Positions 35,783-46,607 of a stretch of 64,000 nt of DNA are shown in pieces (the stretch's first letter is position 1; each line of letters starts with the position of its first letter). Below the pieces are notes generated by a model. It was given only the letters and a program-made list of their open reading frames with translations. It did no database searches and had not been told where the DNA came from. The position numbers and the translations under genes are program-made. Source of the stretch: Perkinsus olseni (taxonomy: Eukaryota > Perkinsozoa > Perkinsida > Perkinsidae); NCBI GenBank assembly GCA_013115135.1, contig JABANP010000082.1, positions 62,001 through 126,000 of the forward strand. The letters are read 5' to 3'.

Positions 35783-36425
35783 TAATGACCGATGGGCGCT
35801 ATGAGAATATCGTTAATGAACTGCATGAATCGTGCATTGAGGCGCTGGTCGATGTCCAATCTATTTCCTGACCCGCTTTATGATACTCGATATGGGGCGA
35901 GGTTTAACGTAAACTCAGCCCCTCACGCCGTGAGGCTCACGGTGGTCATTGAAGCGCGGTTTCACGGAGCTACTGCGGCTTACACGGTCCCACCTGAGCC
36001 ACGCCCTCGAACTCGAAGCCAGCGATGGCGGTGGAAGTTGTCACCGCACGAATACCCACTACTTTTGACAAAGTGCACAACACGCGGCGGGCGAAGAGAA
36101 CTCACCGCATCCGAAGCAGGGTTGCTGGGCCGAGGCTCTGCGGTAGTTCCGGGTCAGATTGCTCCGACCAGTGTAGGAGACCGTGCTCCATGATCTCATA
36201 ACATCGTGAGCGAACGTGAAGAGTGTCAACAGTGACAAGTGCGGTTTTCGGATTTTGCCAGCGGTAGGCTGAGGCTCAGCCGTCCATTCACGGAAGGTTT
36301 ACTTCCAGAGCGGGTCACTATGAACACAGAAAACTGATGATACACACAACATCTTTACATACAGCATGCTAATACGTCTTTATCAATGGGGTAAATGAGG
36401 CGAACACCGCAATGTCAAGTTGAAG
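35783..36425. other. spacer between tandem paralogues
   Basis: About 640 bases with no recognised feature. It should contain the promoter of paralogue A and the 3' end of paralogue B. Confidence 0.4.
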
Positions 36426-37754
36426 TCAGCAGTCCAATTCATTTTCTGTAAGGGATATAAAAGACTTCATCTTCTTATTCCAGCCGGTGGCTACGGCGAG
36501 GACCAGCGTCTCGGTGAAAAGTTCTCCACCCTCCGCGGCTTTTTTCATAACGGCATCCCAGTCCTTGTCGCCAGCCATCCTCTTAGCGTCAGGGTTTTCC
36601 ATGAGTTCTTTGCTGACCTCTAGCACGGTTTCTTCGAATTTCTTTTGGAACATTTCACGTTTGCCATAAGTGACCTTTTTGAAGGCAGAGCGGACAAGAT
36701 CCAGGCCTTGTGGGGAGAGCGGAAGCCTGATAACGCGTGGAATCGGGGAATGTGCGACGATACCGTTCTCCTACTGGAAGGGTTTTTTTGCTTCTGAGTC
36801 CACGAAGATCACGCTGTTCATGTAAGCGTAGTTGAGCTCATCACTCCAGAATACGCTGAACATCGAGACCGGTTGTACCTTGAACATTCAGCTAATACAA
36901 CAGACGAGAGCCGACCGCAAAACTCACCTCAGTATAGATGTTCCCGTTATCAGCTATATGCCATTTTCTGTCCTCATCGTCGGCCAGCTCATCCTCATCA
37001 TCGGTCGGCTCATCCTCATCATCAGTCGGCTCAGACTCATCATCAGTTGGCTCAGGCATTATTGACTCTTCGATGAAGCGGGAGATAATCAGAGGCGAGA
37101 GACTCTTAGAGTTTTTGGTGAACTCCTTGGCAAGCTTGCTTGTTATGCCGTTGGGTGCCCGGCCTTCCTTGAGTACACGCCTCGCTCCCTCGACGATACT
37201 GTCTCGGCAATCGCGGCTATCTCCAAGAGTGAAGTTCTGCATGTTCTCGAATCCTGGTTCACCGGGGCTGATGAAATGATGGACCCTTTGTTGCGTGCTT
37301 CCTTCGTTCTTTGCTCTGAGACATGGCTATCGGCAAAATCTCACAATGAAAAACAGAGAAATTGACCCTACGTGAGCTCAATCGAAGTGTAGTCCACGAA
37401 GTAGCTGTTGGACTCCTGGTCGTAAATAGCGCCCACTGAGGCTCCGTGCTGAAAGAGAGTGGAAATCTTCTCAAACCCTCTCGACTTAACTTACGGGCGT
37501 GAATGTGACAGTTTCATTCTCTCCGTATGGACGGTCGTATTTCCCTTTCCCTTTGACGTCTTTCGTACTGAGTATGCACCTTCCTTCTTGTTTACTATCA
37601 GCCTTAAGCGAACCCTACGAGAGGAACATGTGTAAAGAAGGCGAGAGTCCGCAACGGTAGAGCCATAGTGCAGAGAACGCACCTTCTTGCGGAGACTGCT
37701 TCCGAGGGCCTGTTGAGGCAGGACGACGAATAAGCCAATTCCGAAGGCACGCAT
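36426..37754 (-). CDS. secreted protein, tandem paralogue B of an unknown family
   Basis: Start 37754 gives leader MRAFGIGLFVVLPQQALGSS. Exons follow in the same order as in paralogue A: an extracellular-looking exon (GSLKADSKQEGRCILSTKD), YDQESNSYFVDYTSIEL, VHHFISPGEPGFENMQNFTL, a helical part (SKSLSPLIISRFIEES), VSMFSVFWSDELNYAYMNSV, and the last exon with LPLSPQGLDLVRSAFKK and KKMKSFISLTENELDC before TGA. It differs from A by an acidic tandem repeat of about seven residues (EPTDDED-like, four copies, near 36990-37055). Pairing and collinear introns show a tandem gene duplication. Function unknown. Confidence 0.65.
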
Positions 37755-38746
37755 GGATATCGGGAAAGAACTGTACCGGGTCTCCCTTGTTCAACAAGGT
37801 CAACAAGGCTTGTTGGCACACCCCGAACCCCATTCCAAGCCTAGCTGTATGCAAGAAGGCTGCGATAAGCAAGATGGTATACCTATAACAGCTCGTAACC
37901 TCTCTCAGCGCCGTTGGAAATAGGGCCCTGGGTTTCCGGGGACCTCTGGAAAATTCTGCTGCACAAAAACGTCCAATTTCGCGCCGTCTCTGTGTCATGC
38001 GGCGGGCGAAGGGGTGAAAAGGCACCCTTGCGCGGAAGGGAGTCTCAAGACGTTGGTCCCTTGTGGCTAGGGCCCAGACACTGCAGTACTTGTGGTGTGC
38101 TCTCGAGCGTTGCTAGGTTCATAGTCCTGGGTCTGATATTTTTGGGATGGAGTATTCACAAGATGCCCTCTCGGTTCCACCAAGCCTCTCGCTGCGAGAG
38201 TCTCGCATGGACCTGAAATGAGGAATATACTTCGCAGCTAGAATGAACGATTTTGCTACAGCCGCCGTGAGTTGTTAAAAACTTGTAACGTGCTGATAGG
38301 GTGAATTTTGCAGTTCTCGTCAACCATCGGGAGTTCAGACTTCATAATCGGAGATTATCTCCAGTGGAATATGTGATGATGTTTAGCGAGGTCTCGCTGC
38401 TAGACAGTTCCCTGAGACGATAAGATGCTGAAAAACTAGAGTTGCTAAGAATTTGCTGCGCGGTGTTATTTGCCTGACTTGCGCGTTTTCGAAAATTTCA
38501 GGAAAACTTTTGAAGTCTTCGCAAAGAAAAGAAGAGAAAAAGAAAGGAAGGATAAAAACTGGAGGGACTGTGAAACGATCCTACAACTTGCTCAGCTTCG
38601 TGAGGTGAGGTTTCTAACCTTGAAAATCGTCACTTTTACGGAATTGGACGGTAGCTCGTGCGCTGAACGGCTAGGAGCACCGGCCCCGGGGACATAACAA
38701 TTTGGCAAATTGAATTTGTTAATGTCTGCTGAACTCTCTCCCTATC
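37755..38746. other. intergenic, nothing recognised
   Basis: About 1 kb between divergent genes. Short frames only. A perfect palindrome (38741-38761) overlaps the right edge. Confidence 0.35.
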
Positions 38747-40199
38747 TTGCCGCAAGATAGGAAAGAATTCTTGCGTTCGGCTGGCTCATGTGCTTTGATG
38801 GTAGTCGTACTATCAGTTTTGTCATCTCCAGATTTAATGGCTGCCCCTACTGGCTCCCGTAGGGCTGGAAGGCGTAGGGGTCGATGGTCTGCTAAGAAAG
38901 GAAACTCCTTGAGGGCCCTTGACAAGGCGATCTCTGATACCGGTTACATCGTGAACGATGTAGAGCGGCAAATACTGCAAGCCCTCTCTCCCTGTATGCA
39001 GTGTGAAATTTCTCGACGCTGGACGAGCATCATCAAGCTGCGTCTTACTGAGCATACGAGTGATAACCTTCTGGGCCGAGCAGTTAGAAAAACTGATTTG
39101 AATAAAGTGAGGTCGGCGGCTACGAGGTTGGGAGCTGATTACTCTTCCTGGTGTGACAAGAACCCTTACGTATGTGCATTCCGACGACAGCCAGAAGTCC
39201 GAGCAATTCAACTCGGACCACCAGGTCTTCAACCTCTTCTAAATCGAGGAGGCCCTCTGTGATCAACGCGCCAGACGGCAGCCCGTCTGCTGGGAGCCCT
39301 CACGCCCGCAGGAAGACAGCCGCACTCAGCCGACCGGCTAAGAGTCGAGTAGGTTATTGAATAACCGTTATTCGTTACAACTCGCTCGTCGCTGAGCCAC
39401 GGCTCTTTTTTCCAGGTATCACCTGGTGCTTCTGGTGGATCTAGCGGTCCTTCTCGATGTGAGTCGGATCGAGACGAAAGTCCGAGGCATCAGGTAAGCC
39501 TTCCCCTACAGTATCCAACGAGTACCTCGAAACAGCCTTCGACTTGCTCCTTCCTTGTATTATCAGGTTGACTTGTGGGAGGGCGACAGCGGAGCGCTCG
39601 GGGGCTGCATCCAGAAGGCCATGAAGGGAAATATTGATGGAACCCTCGAGAGAGCTGTTGATAGAACCCTCAAAGAAGCGGTTGACAGGAGCCTCAAAGA
39701 AGCTGTTGACAGGAGCCTCAGAGAAGCTGTTGACAGAACCCTCAAAGAAGCTGTTGACAGAACCCTCAAGGAAGCTGTTGACAGAACCCTCAAAGAAGCT
39801 GTTGACAGGAGCCTCAAAGAAGCGGTTGACAGGAGCCTCAAAGAAGCGGTTGACAGGAGCCTCGAGGAAGCTGTTGATAGAACCCTCAAAGAAGCTGTTG
39901 AAAGAACCCTCAAAGAAGCTGTTGACAGAACCCTCGAGGAAGCTGTTGATAGAACCCTCGGAGAGGCTATTGATAGCATTCTCAAGAGAGTTGTTGGCGA
40001 TGCTTCCGAGAAAGCCATCGATGATCTGCGTCATGTACGTAGGGCAGTCTCAATATGGGCGTTGAACCTGTGTGGTCGCGTGCAGGTGAGAGGTCGAGCT
40101 GCCTCCTCGGACCGACAGATGGCTCCTTGTGAAGATATCGTTTCATTGAACCCATCCGAGCCATCTTGTGGTGGCGATTGTGAGCTCCTGAGTGACTAG
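38747..40199 (+). CDS. repeat protein with eight-residue EAVDRTLK units
   Basis: The first exon from 38747 encodes a basic, partly hydrophobic N-terminus and a helical region (LRALDKAISDTGYIVNDVE). A second exon near 39417-39495 (VSPGASGGSSGPSRCESDRD) and a third from about 39568 are bounded by plausible AG and GT sites. The third begins VDLWEGDSGALGGCIQKAMK and then has about fourteen copies of an eight-residue unit (EAVDRTLK / EAVDRSLK) before SEKAIDDLRHV and a stop at 40199. The unit is strongly charged and should form a continuous helix. Because the 24-bp repeat has no stop in several frames, the opposite strand is also open; I choose plus because of the flanking splice sites and the non-repeat coding ends. 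No family recognised. Confidence 0.45.
39640..39985. repeat. 24-bp tandem repeat, about 14 copies, open in several frames
   Basis: The unit is gttgacagaaccctcaaaga followed by agct, with variants gacagg, gatagaa, agcctc and ctcgag. Being a multiple of three and stop-free, it reads as EAVDRTLK or LLTEPSKK on plus and NSFFEGSV or LSTASLRV on minus. Confidence 0.92.
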
Positions 40200-40514
40200 C
40201 AAGATCCTCCCGAAATCGTTCACGTGTAGTGCCTTCAGGCTGAAGGCTTCAGCTTCTAAGCCGATGACATAACGGTTGCAATAACGGATTTCTCCGATGG
40301 ACTTTTATTGTCGTGTTGAGTGCCGAATGGCCTCCTGTCAGCATGAACCGGCGTTTGGCATCTTTGACGTCGAAAGCCTCCAACTCATCGAGCTTCGTTT
40401 CTTTGGATTCAGTAGCCGCTGGGCACTGGTGTACGCGTTTTCCGGAGGTACCTGCACACAAACTCTGTCCTCAAGCTTGATGTTCAGCTAGCTGTTGAAT
40501 CTTGCTGTTTCTTT

Positions 40515-43500
40515 TTGTTGTATTGTATTGCTGGACAACTATCTACGGTTGCGTTAACTATGGCTCCTAAGACCAAGGCCAATCAGTGGTTCGCTCAGCG
40601 AACTTCGCTGCCACTTTGTTGCTCGCTCGTGGACCTTCCAGATAGTAGGCACTGCCTACTATCTGGAAGGTCCACCAGAATTCCAGAGAAGATACCAGAT
40701 TCCACCTTCGTAAATTTGGGGGGCTTGTTTCAAGGGGGAAGAATGCATTCTTTCTTCCCGGCTATATTCCCGGGAATTGGAAGAATGATCCATTCTTCCC
40801 ACTTTTGGGCCACCCTGATAGTAGGTTCCAATCGCCGTTCAGAAAGTTTCCATGATCGTCCTGAAAGTTGTCATCAGCTGCGCATCACGACCCATGGGCT
40901 GCAGTTAAGTGCTGATAACTCCATTATCATGGTGATCGTCACTAGTGGACTCTTGCACCGTCGAAGTCCGACCAGCTGCATTCGGACCTCCATTACCGGC
41001 TCAACCCCTGTTGAAGATGAGAGCACCGTCAGGTTCAAGGTTGATGTTACGTAGGCTTTGTCGCAGCGGTCTCAGATGTATGACGGTATTCTCTTGACCG
41101 AGTATAGGTACCAGTCCCTGTCCTGGACCGTTTATAGGAGGTTCTCAGAGTTCGACTCCTTAATGATGGAAGTAAGGTGCGCCATCTCGGGGAAAGCTAG
41201 ATTGACTCCAGAAGTCTGTCGACGACTTGAGAGCTTGGGTCATGGCAGCGATCATCTCTTGTTGCCTGCCAGCTTTGCTGGCTCGCTGCGAGCGTCCCCA
41301 TGACCCAAGCCATTGGCTCGAAGCCACCTCAGGGTCGAGTAGATTGTATCGTTGTAGCCTAGAAGTTGTGGGAAATGTGGTAGACTACTACTACTATTAG
41401 TAGAACGTAACATAAGTAGATTGAGCTCACGGCGAACGGAAGAAAGCCAGATAGACTTGGGAGCAGTCGAGAGAAATAGAGAGTTGACGATGGGACGCTA
41501 GTATGAAGCTAGTGAACACCATTGTGCTATGTGGCTGTTCACTGCACTGTTGCTGCGCGGCTACAGCACTTCAATGCTGCTTCAGCTGATGGGATGCGGG
41601 CTTGCCTTCCTCCCGCCCCTCCCTCCAAAGACATTTGTCAAGGCACCAATGGCGAGCTCTGATACCATAAGTGAACTAGCATCCCTCACACGTCTCGGTG
41701 ACAGCAATTTCAGGAACGCGAACTCATGCCCTTCACGTACTGCTACGTCGGCTCATCCAACGGCCAGACACTCGATCGAGCCTACCACTACTCAGGTCGA
41801 AACTGAGAGACGCTACTACATCGTCTGCCGTGAGTGATCTCTCATCTCGATTAGATTCATTGAGTTTGAAAAGCACACTGACGTTGCCTACGCGTCGCCG
41901 CTGCAGCTGAAAATAGCCGATGACGCTGGAGATGACCAGGCTAAGCTGGATGATCCCAGGCGAGCTTCGACATACATGAGGAAGATACTCACGCAGTCTC
42001 CACACTCAGATTCGCTGTTAGTGGCATGCAGGTTAACTCTACACAAACTATTATTATCGCTGCTCACGAAGTAGGTGATGGCTTGGGGGATATACTGAGG
42101 ATGCTCTCCTCCGCTATGATCTGATTGATACCGCGCGAAATTCGTTCGACGACAAATCGCCGTCGGGACGGTGTGGTTTTTAGGATTCGACTGCTATGGC
42201 ACGTCTTGGTCGAGTCTGGTCGGTCGTGGAACCGGACGAGCTGGGGTCGGTGAATGTCTACCACCGAGTGAAGTCCACCGGTGGACCTCCGCCGTACGAG
42301 GGAAGAGGAAGGTAGACGACGAACTGCGCCTGCATGGCTCTCATTGATCTTTGTACCAACTCTCGTACTTAATTTGGCCATTCAATATGGATCCACGTGA
42401 AACGCCGTTGGTACGGGCCGCGCCACACGGCGGAGCGATGCTTCTGAGTAAACCCTCTCAGGTGGAAGTGCATAATGCGAGAGACGTCTTCCGTCAAGAT
42501 GAGGGTGGTTGCTACAGTGGAAGCGGCGAGGCAGTTCGTTATCGGTGAGCCCTCCTCAAGGAACGTCATGCGAGGTCTACTGCGTGTGCCAGTTTGATAT
42601 GCGAATGAGATGTTATGCAGCATAACTTATGCTTATATCTAGCTCGTATGATAGAATCTCGGGATGAGTCATACTTCCAATGGAAGGCAATCGTGGTATC
42701 ATATCACTGATATGAATCCGAACGGTGACCAAGTTCAAATCGATCAACCGTTTCGCAGAAGATATCACTGGAAAACCGTTTCGCGACGAGATTCGCTGTA
42801 CCAATTTCGATACGCAAGTTGTGTTTTTCCTTCTTCATGGACCGCAAATCGTTCCTGTCCGAGTCGGAGCATGCCATCGTCGTGCAGCAATTGACAGGGG
42901 GGAAGCCTACCCTTGAGATTGCCCGTTATCTGAATCGAGACCACAGGACCATCAAGAAATACATCGATGATCCTAGTAGACAGTATAACTTGTACTGTGT
43001 AAGCGACCAACTGGACCCTACAAAGCCTCCACAACCGCACGAGAGGCGCTACCAGGCTCAAACGGGCAATGTCATTCACGGATTTCATCCCGAGATTCTA
43101 TCATACGAGCTAGATATAAGCATAACATTCCATGTGTCATTTGCATATCAAACTGGCACACACAGTACAAGCCGATATTCTCCGATTCGAAGCCTCTCGA
43201 GGGTGACTGTGTTAGAGCATGACGCTCCAGGTACGGAGTCGGGGACTTTGGTCGGGTACTCGCTACCGTCTACGCAGCAGCCTGAGCCCAAGCTACTTTG
43301 GCGACTTGACGCCCATAGGCCTCACCCCATCACGGCGATAGCACTTGGGGAGGCAGGGAAGGATAGTCACCGTTGGATTGGATAACGCGGTGGGTGTAGA
43401 GTGGGGTCTTGTCGGCCGAAGGTCTCCTCATGCGTCCACAAGTCGATTGCTCTGCACCTGTGCTCTCTTCCGGGGAGCGCAGGGACATATAAATTGTCCC

Positions 43501-45244
43501 TGACCGGGGAACATGAAAGCACATTTAGTAAAGCATCTTTACACTGCTCTAGACCTTGGCTGTGTCCTCTACGAGCTCTCGTAACAACTGCTTCCACCCT
43601 GACTGATGATGCATGCTCAGGACTGAGCCGCCTGAGTCACTCAGGCTGAGTGAGTCTTGGCAGGTCAGGGTTGTGGACGTCGTATTGAAGCCGACTCCAA
43701 GCGGACAGTTGTACTCTGGCGGTCAGGCTAAACAAACGTCTGAAGGGATCAGCATACCTCACATCTGTTGTAAGCAAATTGCGTTGAGGAAATGCAAGAA
43801 TGCAAGATTTGGAACACTCCACAATCTCAGGTTGTCGACTCGTATGGTCGAGCTTACATTGGTAGCAGTGGCGGAGAGGTCTTCATCTTTGACACGACGA
43901 CCGCGCCCAAACCGACTTTCCTTCATCAATTCAGTAGCCACGATGGCTCAGGAGTTGCCGCGCTGGTGAGCATGGGATAATAAAGCGAGACTTTCATATC
44001 TCTGACGAGATCCTCGATCAGCATAAGGTTGAGCGACCTCGGATGTGCGAGGGGAGTCTTCTGTTTATCTCAGTGCATCCCACGCTCACTGAACTCATCT
44101 GATCCCTCAACAGTATTACTGGTGGCTCATGACGCCTGCGTGTCGATGTACGATATACAGAATCCAGGATATGAAAAAAGGATGCTCCGGCTGAAAAAGT
44201 AATTTTAAAAAGACCTTATAATACGGCTCCCCGTTAGTCTTTCTGAGGATGATGGTCCGCCATTCTAGGTGGTCGGCATTCGTCGATCACCTAGGCGGCA
44301 TACTACCCGCTACTTTCATCGGTTATTTCAGTCGGCTCTGGTCGAGCCACCAAAGATTTGGCAGTATGAAGATTCGTTTGCTTCGCAATCCTGGTGATTT
44401 ATCACTGTAGCTTTGGCCCATTTCTTCGACGACTGGTTGTGGACCAGTCGTCGGTAATTCAAACTTTGGTAGAGTTGTGCCGCGAGTCGACCGAGTCCGG
44501 CTGCGTAGCGTCTGTGATCTGTGCTTTCTAGGGTACAGTATCCGAGCTTTTCAAGGTTCGTTCCTCCAGAGTACACCAAGCGGAGCTCGGCAGGGAAGGT
44601 CTCGTGCATAGCCTTCAACACGGAACGCAGAATGGTCGCAGCCGGCTACACCTCGGGAGTGGTGGCGCTCTGGAGCCTCAGCGCAGCTGTAACGGGTCAT
44701 TGGCTGAGTGCTTTCATTAGAGTGTGTTGACGGAGACTCCTTTCCCTCGCTGTCGCACCGAATGACGCCCCTGCTGCTCAGCCCGAGGACTCCCCTATGA
44801 TGAGCGCTGCTCGCTTGGTGACCCATCCCGAGGTTGCTGACGTGACGGCTATCATTTGGACTCCTTCCACTGGAGGAGACGTCGGAGAGGCCGATCGGAT
44901 TTATACTGGGACGGAGGAAGGCAGAATTAAGGTGGGGGTCGGTTCGAGCTCGTGGAGAATCCGCGTATCTTTCGTATGAGCCCCTCTGGCTTGCGTAGAT
45001 TTGGACCCTTCCTGGCACGACTGAGGATTACAACCACTTGCCTGATATCGATGATGAAGGCGAGGGGAGAAACTCAGCAAGTGCCGAGGCCATCGTTGAC
45101 AGACTTGCGAGGTTAGATGGTCATCGCAGCAAATTCCTCCACTACCGGCGATCAGTTCTACTGCCTACTCTGGGACTGTTGGACTCCGCCCCAGCCTCCA
45201 GAGGAAAGGAGATGGCTACAGAGTCGGACGATGATGAGTGGTGA
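40515..45244 (+). CDS. PX-domain plus WD40 protein, model incomplete
   Basis: PX domains bind phosphoinositides on endosomes; WD40 propellers bind partners. The PX part is seen as SITGSTPVEDESTVRFKVDV, then SLSWTVYRRFSEFDSLMMEV (the RR-Y/F-SEF signature, near 41110-41165), and LAFLPPLPPKTFVK (the PPxK loop, near 41595-41640). WD40 pieces follow: ESGTLVGYSLPSTQQPEPKL (about 43240), GRAYIGSSGGEVFIFDTTT (43840), VAHDACVSMYDIQNPGY (44120), KVSCIAFNTERRMVAAGYTS (44600), ADVTAIIWTPSTGG (44835) and GRIKIWTLPGTTEDYNH (44920 into 44997), with an acidic end ESDDDEW and stop at 45244. A TAG at 41052-41054 interrupts the PX frame unless a 27- or 36-nt intron removes it. A Tc1-like element lies at 42580-43166. 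Joining PX and WD40 into one gene is inference. Confidence 0.45.
40629..40675. repeat. perfect 23-bp palindrome with one-base centre
   Basis: Arms 40629-40651 and 40653-40675 are perfect reverse complements around a single C at 40652. It lies near the start of the PX-WD40 gene region. Confidence 0.95.
42580..43166. mobile_element. short Tc1/mariner-like DNA transposon with 80-bp terminal inverted repeats
   Basis: The left end (from CTGCGTGTGCCAGTTTGATATGC at 42580) and the right end (inverted, ...GCATATCAAACTGGCACACACAG ending 43166) are reverse complements over about 80 bp apart from a small indel. Both ends are flanked by TA (42578-42579 and 43167-43168), the target duplication of Tc1/mariner elements. 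Inside, an open frame from 42837 encodes a homeodomain-like helix-turn-helix (FLSESEHAIVVQQLTGGK, EIARYLNRDHRTIKKYI) of the kind found at the N-terminus of Tc1 transposases. No DDE/D catalytic part fits in 587 bp, so this is an internally deleted, non-autonomous copy. Confidence 0.8.
42837..43088 (+). pseudogene. transposase N-terminal helix-turn-helix remnant
   Basis: The frame beginning MDRKSFLSESEHAIVVQQL has the pattern of transposase DNA-binding domains: a first helix, a Gly-containing turn, EIARYLNR and a recognition helix with RTIKKYI. It runs into the right inverted repeat and has no catalytic domain, so it is a truncated transposase. Confidence 0.65.
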
Positions 45245-46607
45245 GCGAGCGTGCGTCGACGACGAAGCGCCCCAGTTTACCCCATCAATAGTGCATCCCG
45301 TATAGCCTCCAGAGACATGGGTCATAGAGTGCTTGTTAGTAGTGCCGAACAGCAACGGCTTGCGACACTTTCTGATAGTATTGCGTGTAGTAATATCAAC
45401 TGGAAGGCGATTCTCTGTCATGGGCTCATCGCAGCTCCATGAATCCAAAGAGAAACGGGACCCGTTTAACGGCTATGCGAGCTAGGCGGAGGCCTGAGGT
45501 GATGTTCACATGATAGTCACTGCACGCTCAACTAAGATAGTGATGAGCCTACAGAGTCTGATCTCTCCCCGCAGGAGAGTGCCCGAGTTTGCTCAACTTG
45601 AACGGCATTCTTGCTCTTGCAAGATCTCTACGTGTCCCGACGTTAGATCTACCCAGACTCCCGGCCAGTACGTAATTGACAACACGACTTCAGGTCATCC
45701 GATTGGGTACTATCGTGAGTCTTGCGTTGACAGAGCTGGTTAGTGGGGACTCCCCACATCCCCACTGGGCAGTGTCTCCCATTTCCCGGTGGAGTGGTAG
45801 GCCTGGAACCGGTGTGCTTTCCACCGACGTGGCGGGTTCAGCATGACTGGCGGGGAGCGCTTCTTTGCTAAAAAAACTGTACGTCAGGAAGATGAACTTG
45901 AGAGCATTGGCTCCGAATGTTCATCTATGCCCCCCCATACGGGTGCACTGTCTACGTAACACAATGGAGCTGTGCTCATACTAGCTTCGCATTATCACTC
46001 CATTCTCTCAACTATTACGCTCTCGTATCTGCTCTATCTCGTTCACTATGAGCCCAATCTACTTATGTTGTGTTCTACAACTACACCTACTGCAACGAGA
46101 TAGTGCACGGGTGATGCCGGTAAGGATAATGATCAGGCGATCAACTGGAGTGTCGGCATTAGTTGAACGCAACGCGGACTGGATACTACTGGAGGAAATG
46201 ACAGCTAGCCTAGCTGAGCTAGGGAAACTTGAGGAAGTCCACGTGAAATCAGTGATTGGTTAGCAGCGATGAAACGGTCTCTAGCGGAACATTAGAAGGC
46301 GAAACGCTTTGTGAACGCATGCTGCACTGAGTATAACTGTGACAGTTGGACTGTCGCGCTGCCAAACACTTATGAGAACAACTCAGCCCCCTCCCACTCA
46401 ACACGACAGACTGGTCGTGCCTGATATTTGGCTCACGAGAATCCAGGCCCTCCTTCCGTATTTGATATAATATTATGATAAGATTTCCCCGACAATAATA
46501 ATATGAGGCGGAATAAACAGTAACAGAGCTCTCCTCAGTTCATTATCCGAATTCAACGTTGATGGACGGAAATCGAATGATCACCAACTCTGGAGCCGCT
46601 CGGGAGG
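45245..46607. other. intergenic, nothing recognised
   Basis: About 1.35 kb of short frames with no family resemblance, between the WD40 gene and the minus-strand protease. AT-rich near 46460-46520. Confidence 0.4.

Noticed and set aside
39441..40034. Minus-strand 197-codon frame with NSFFEGSV repeats
   Set aside because: It is explained as the reverse of a stop-free 24-bp repeat; splice-supported coding sequence on both sides favours the plus strand.
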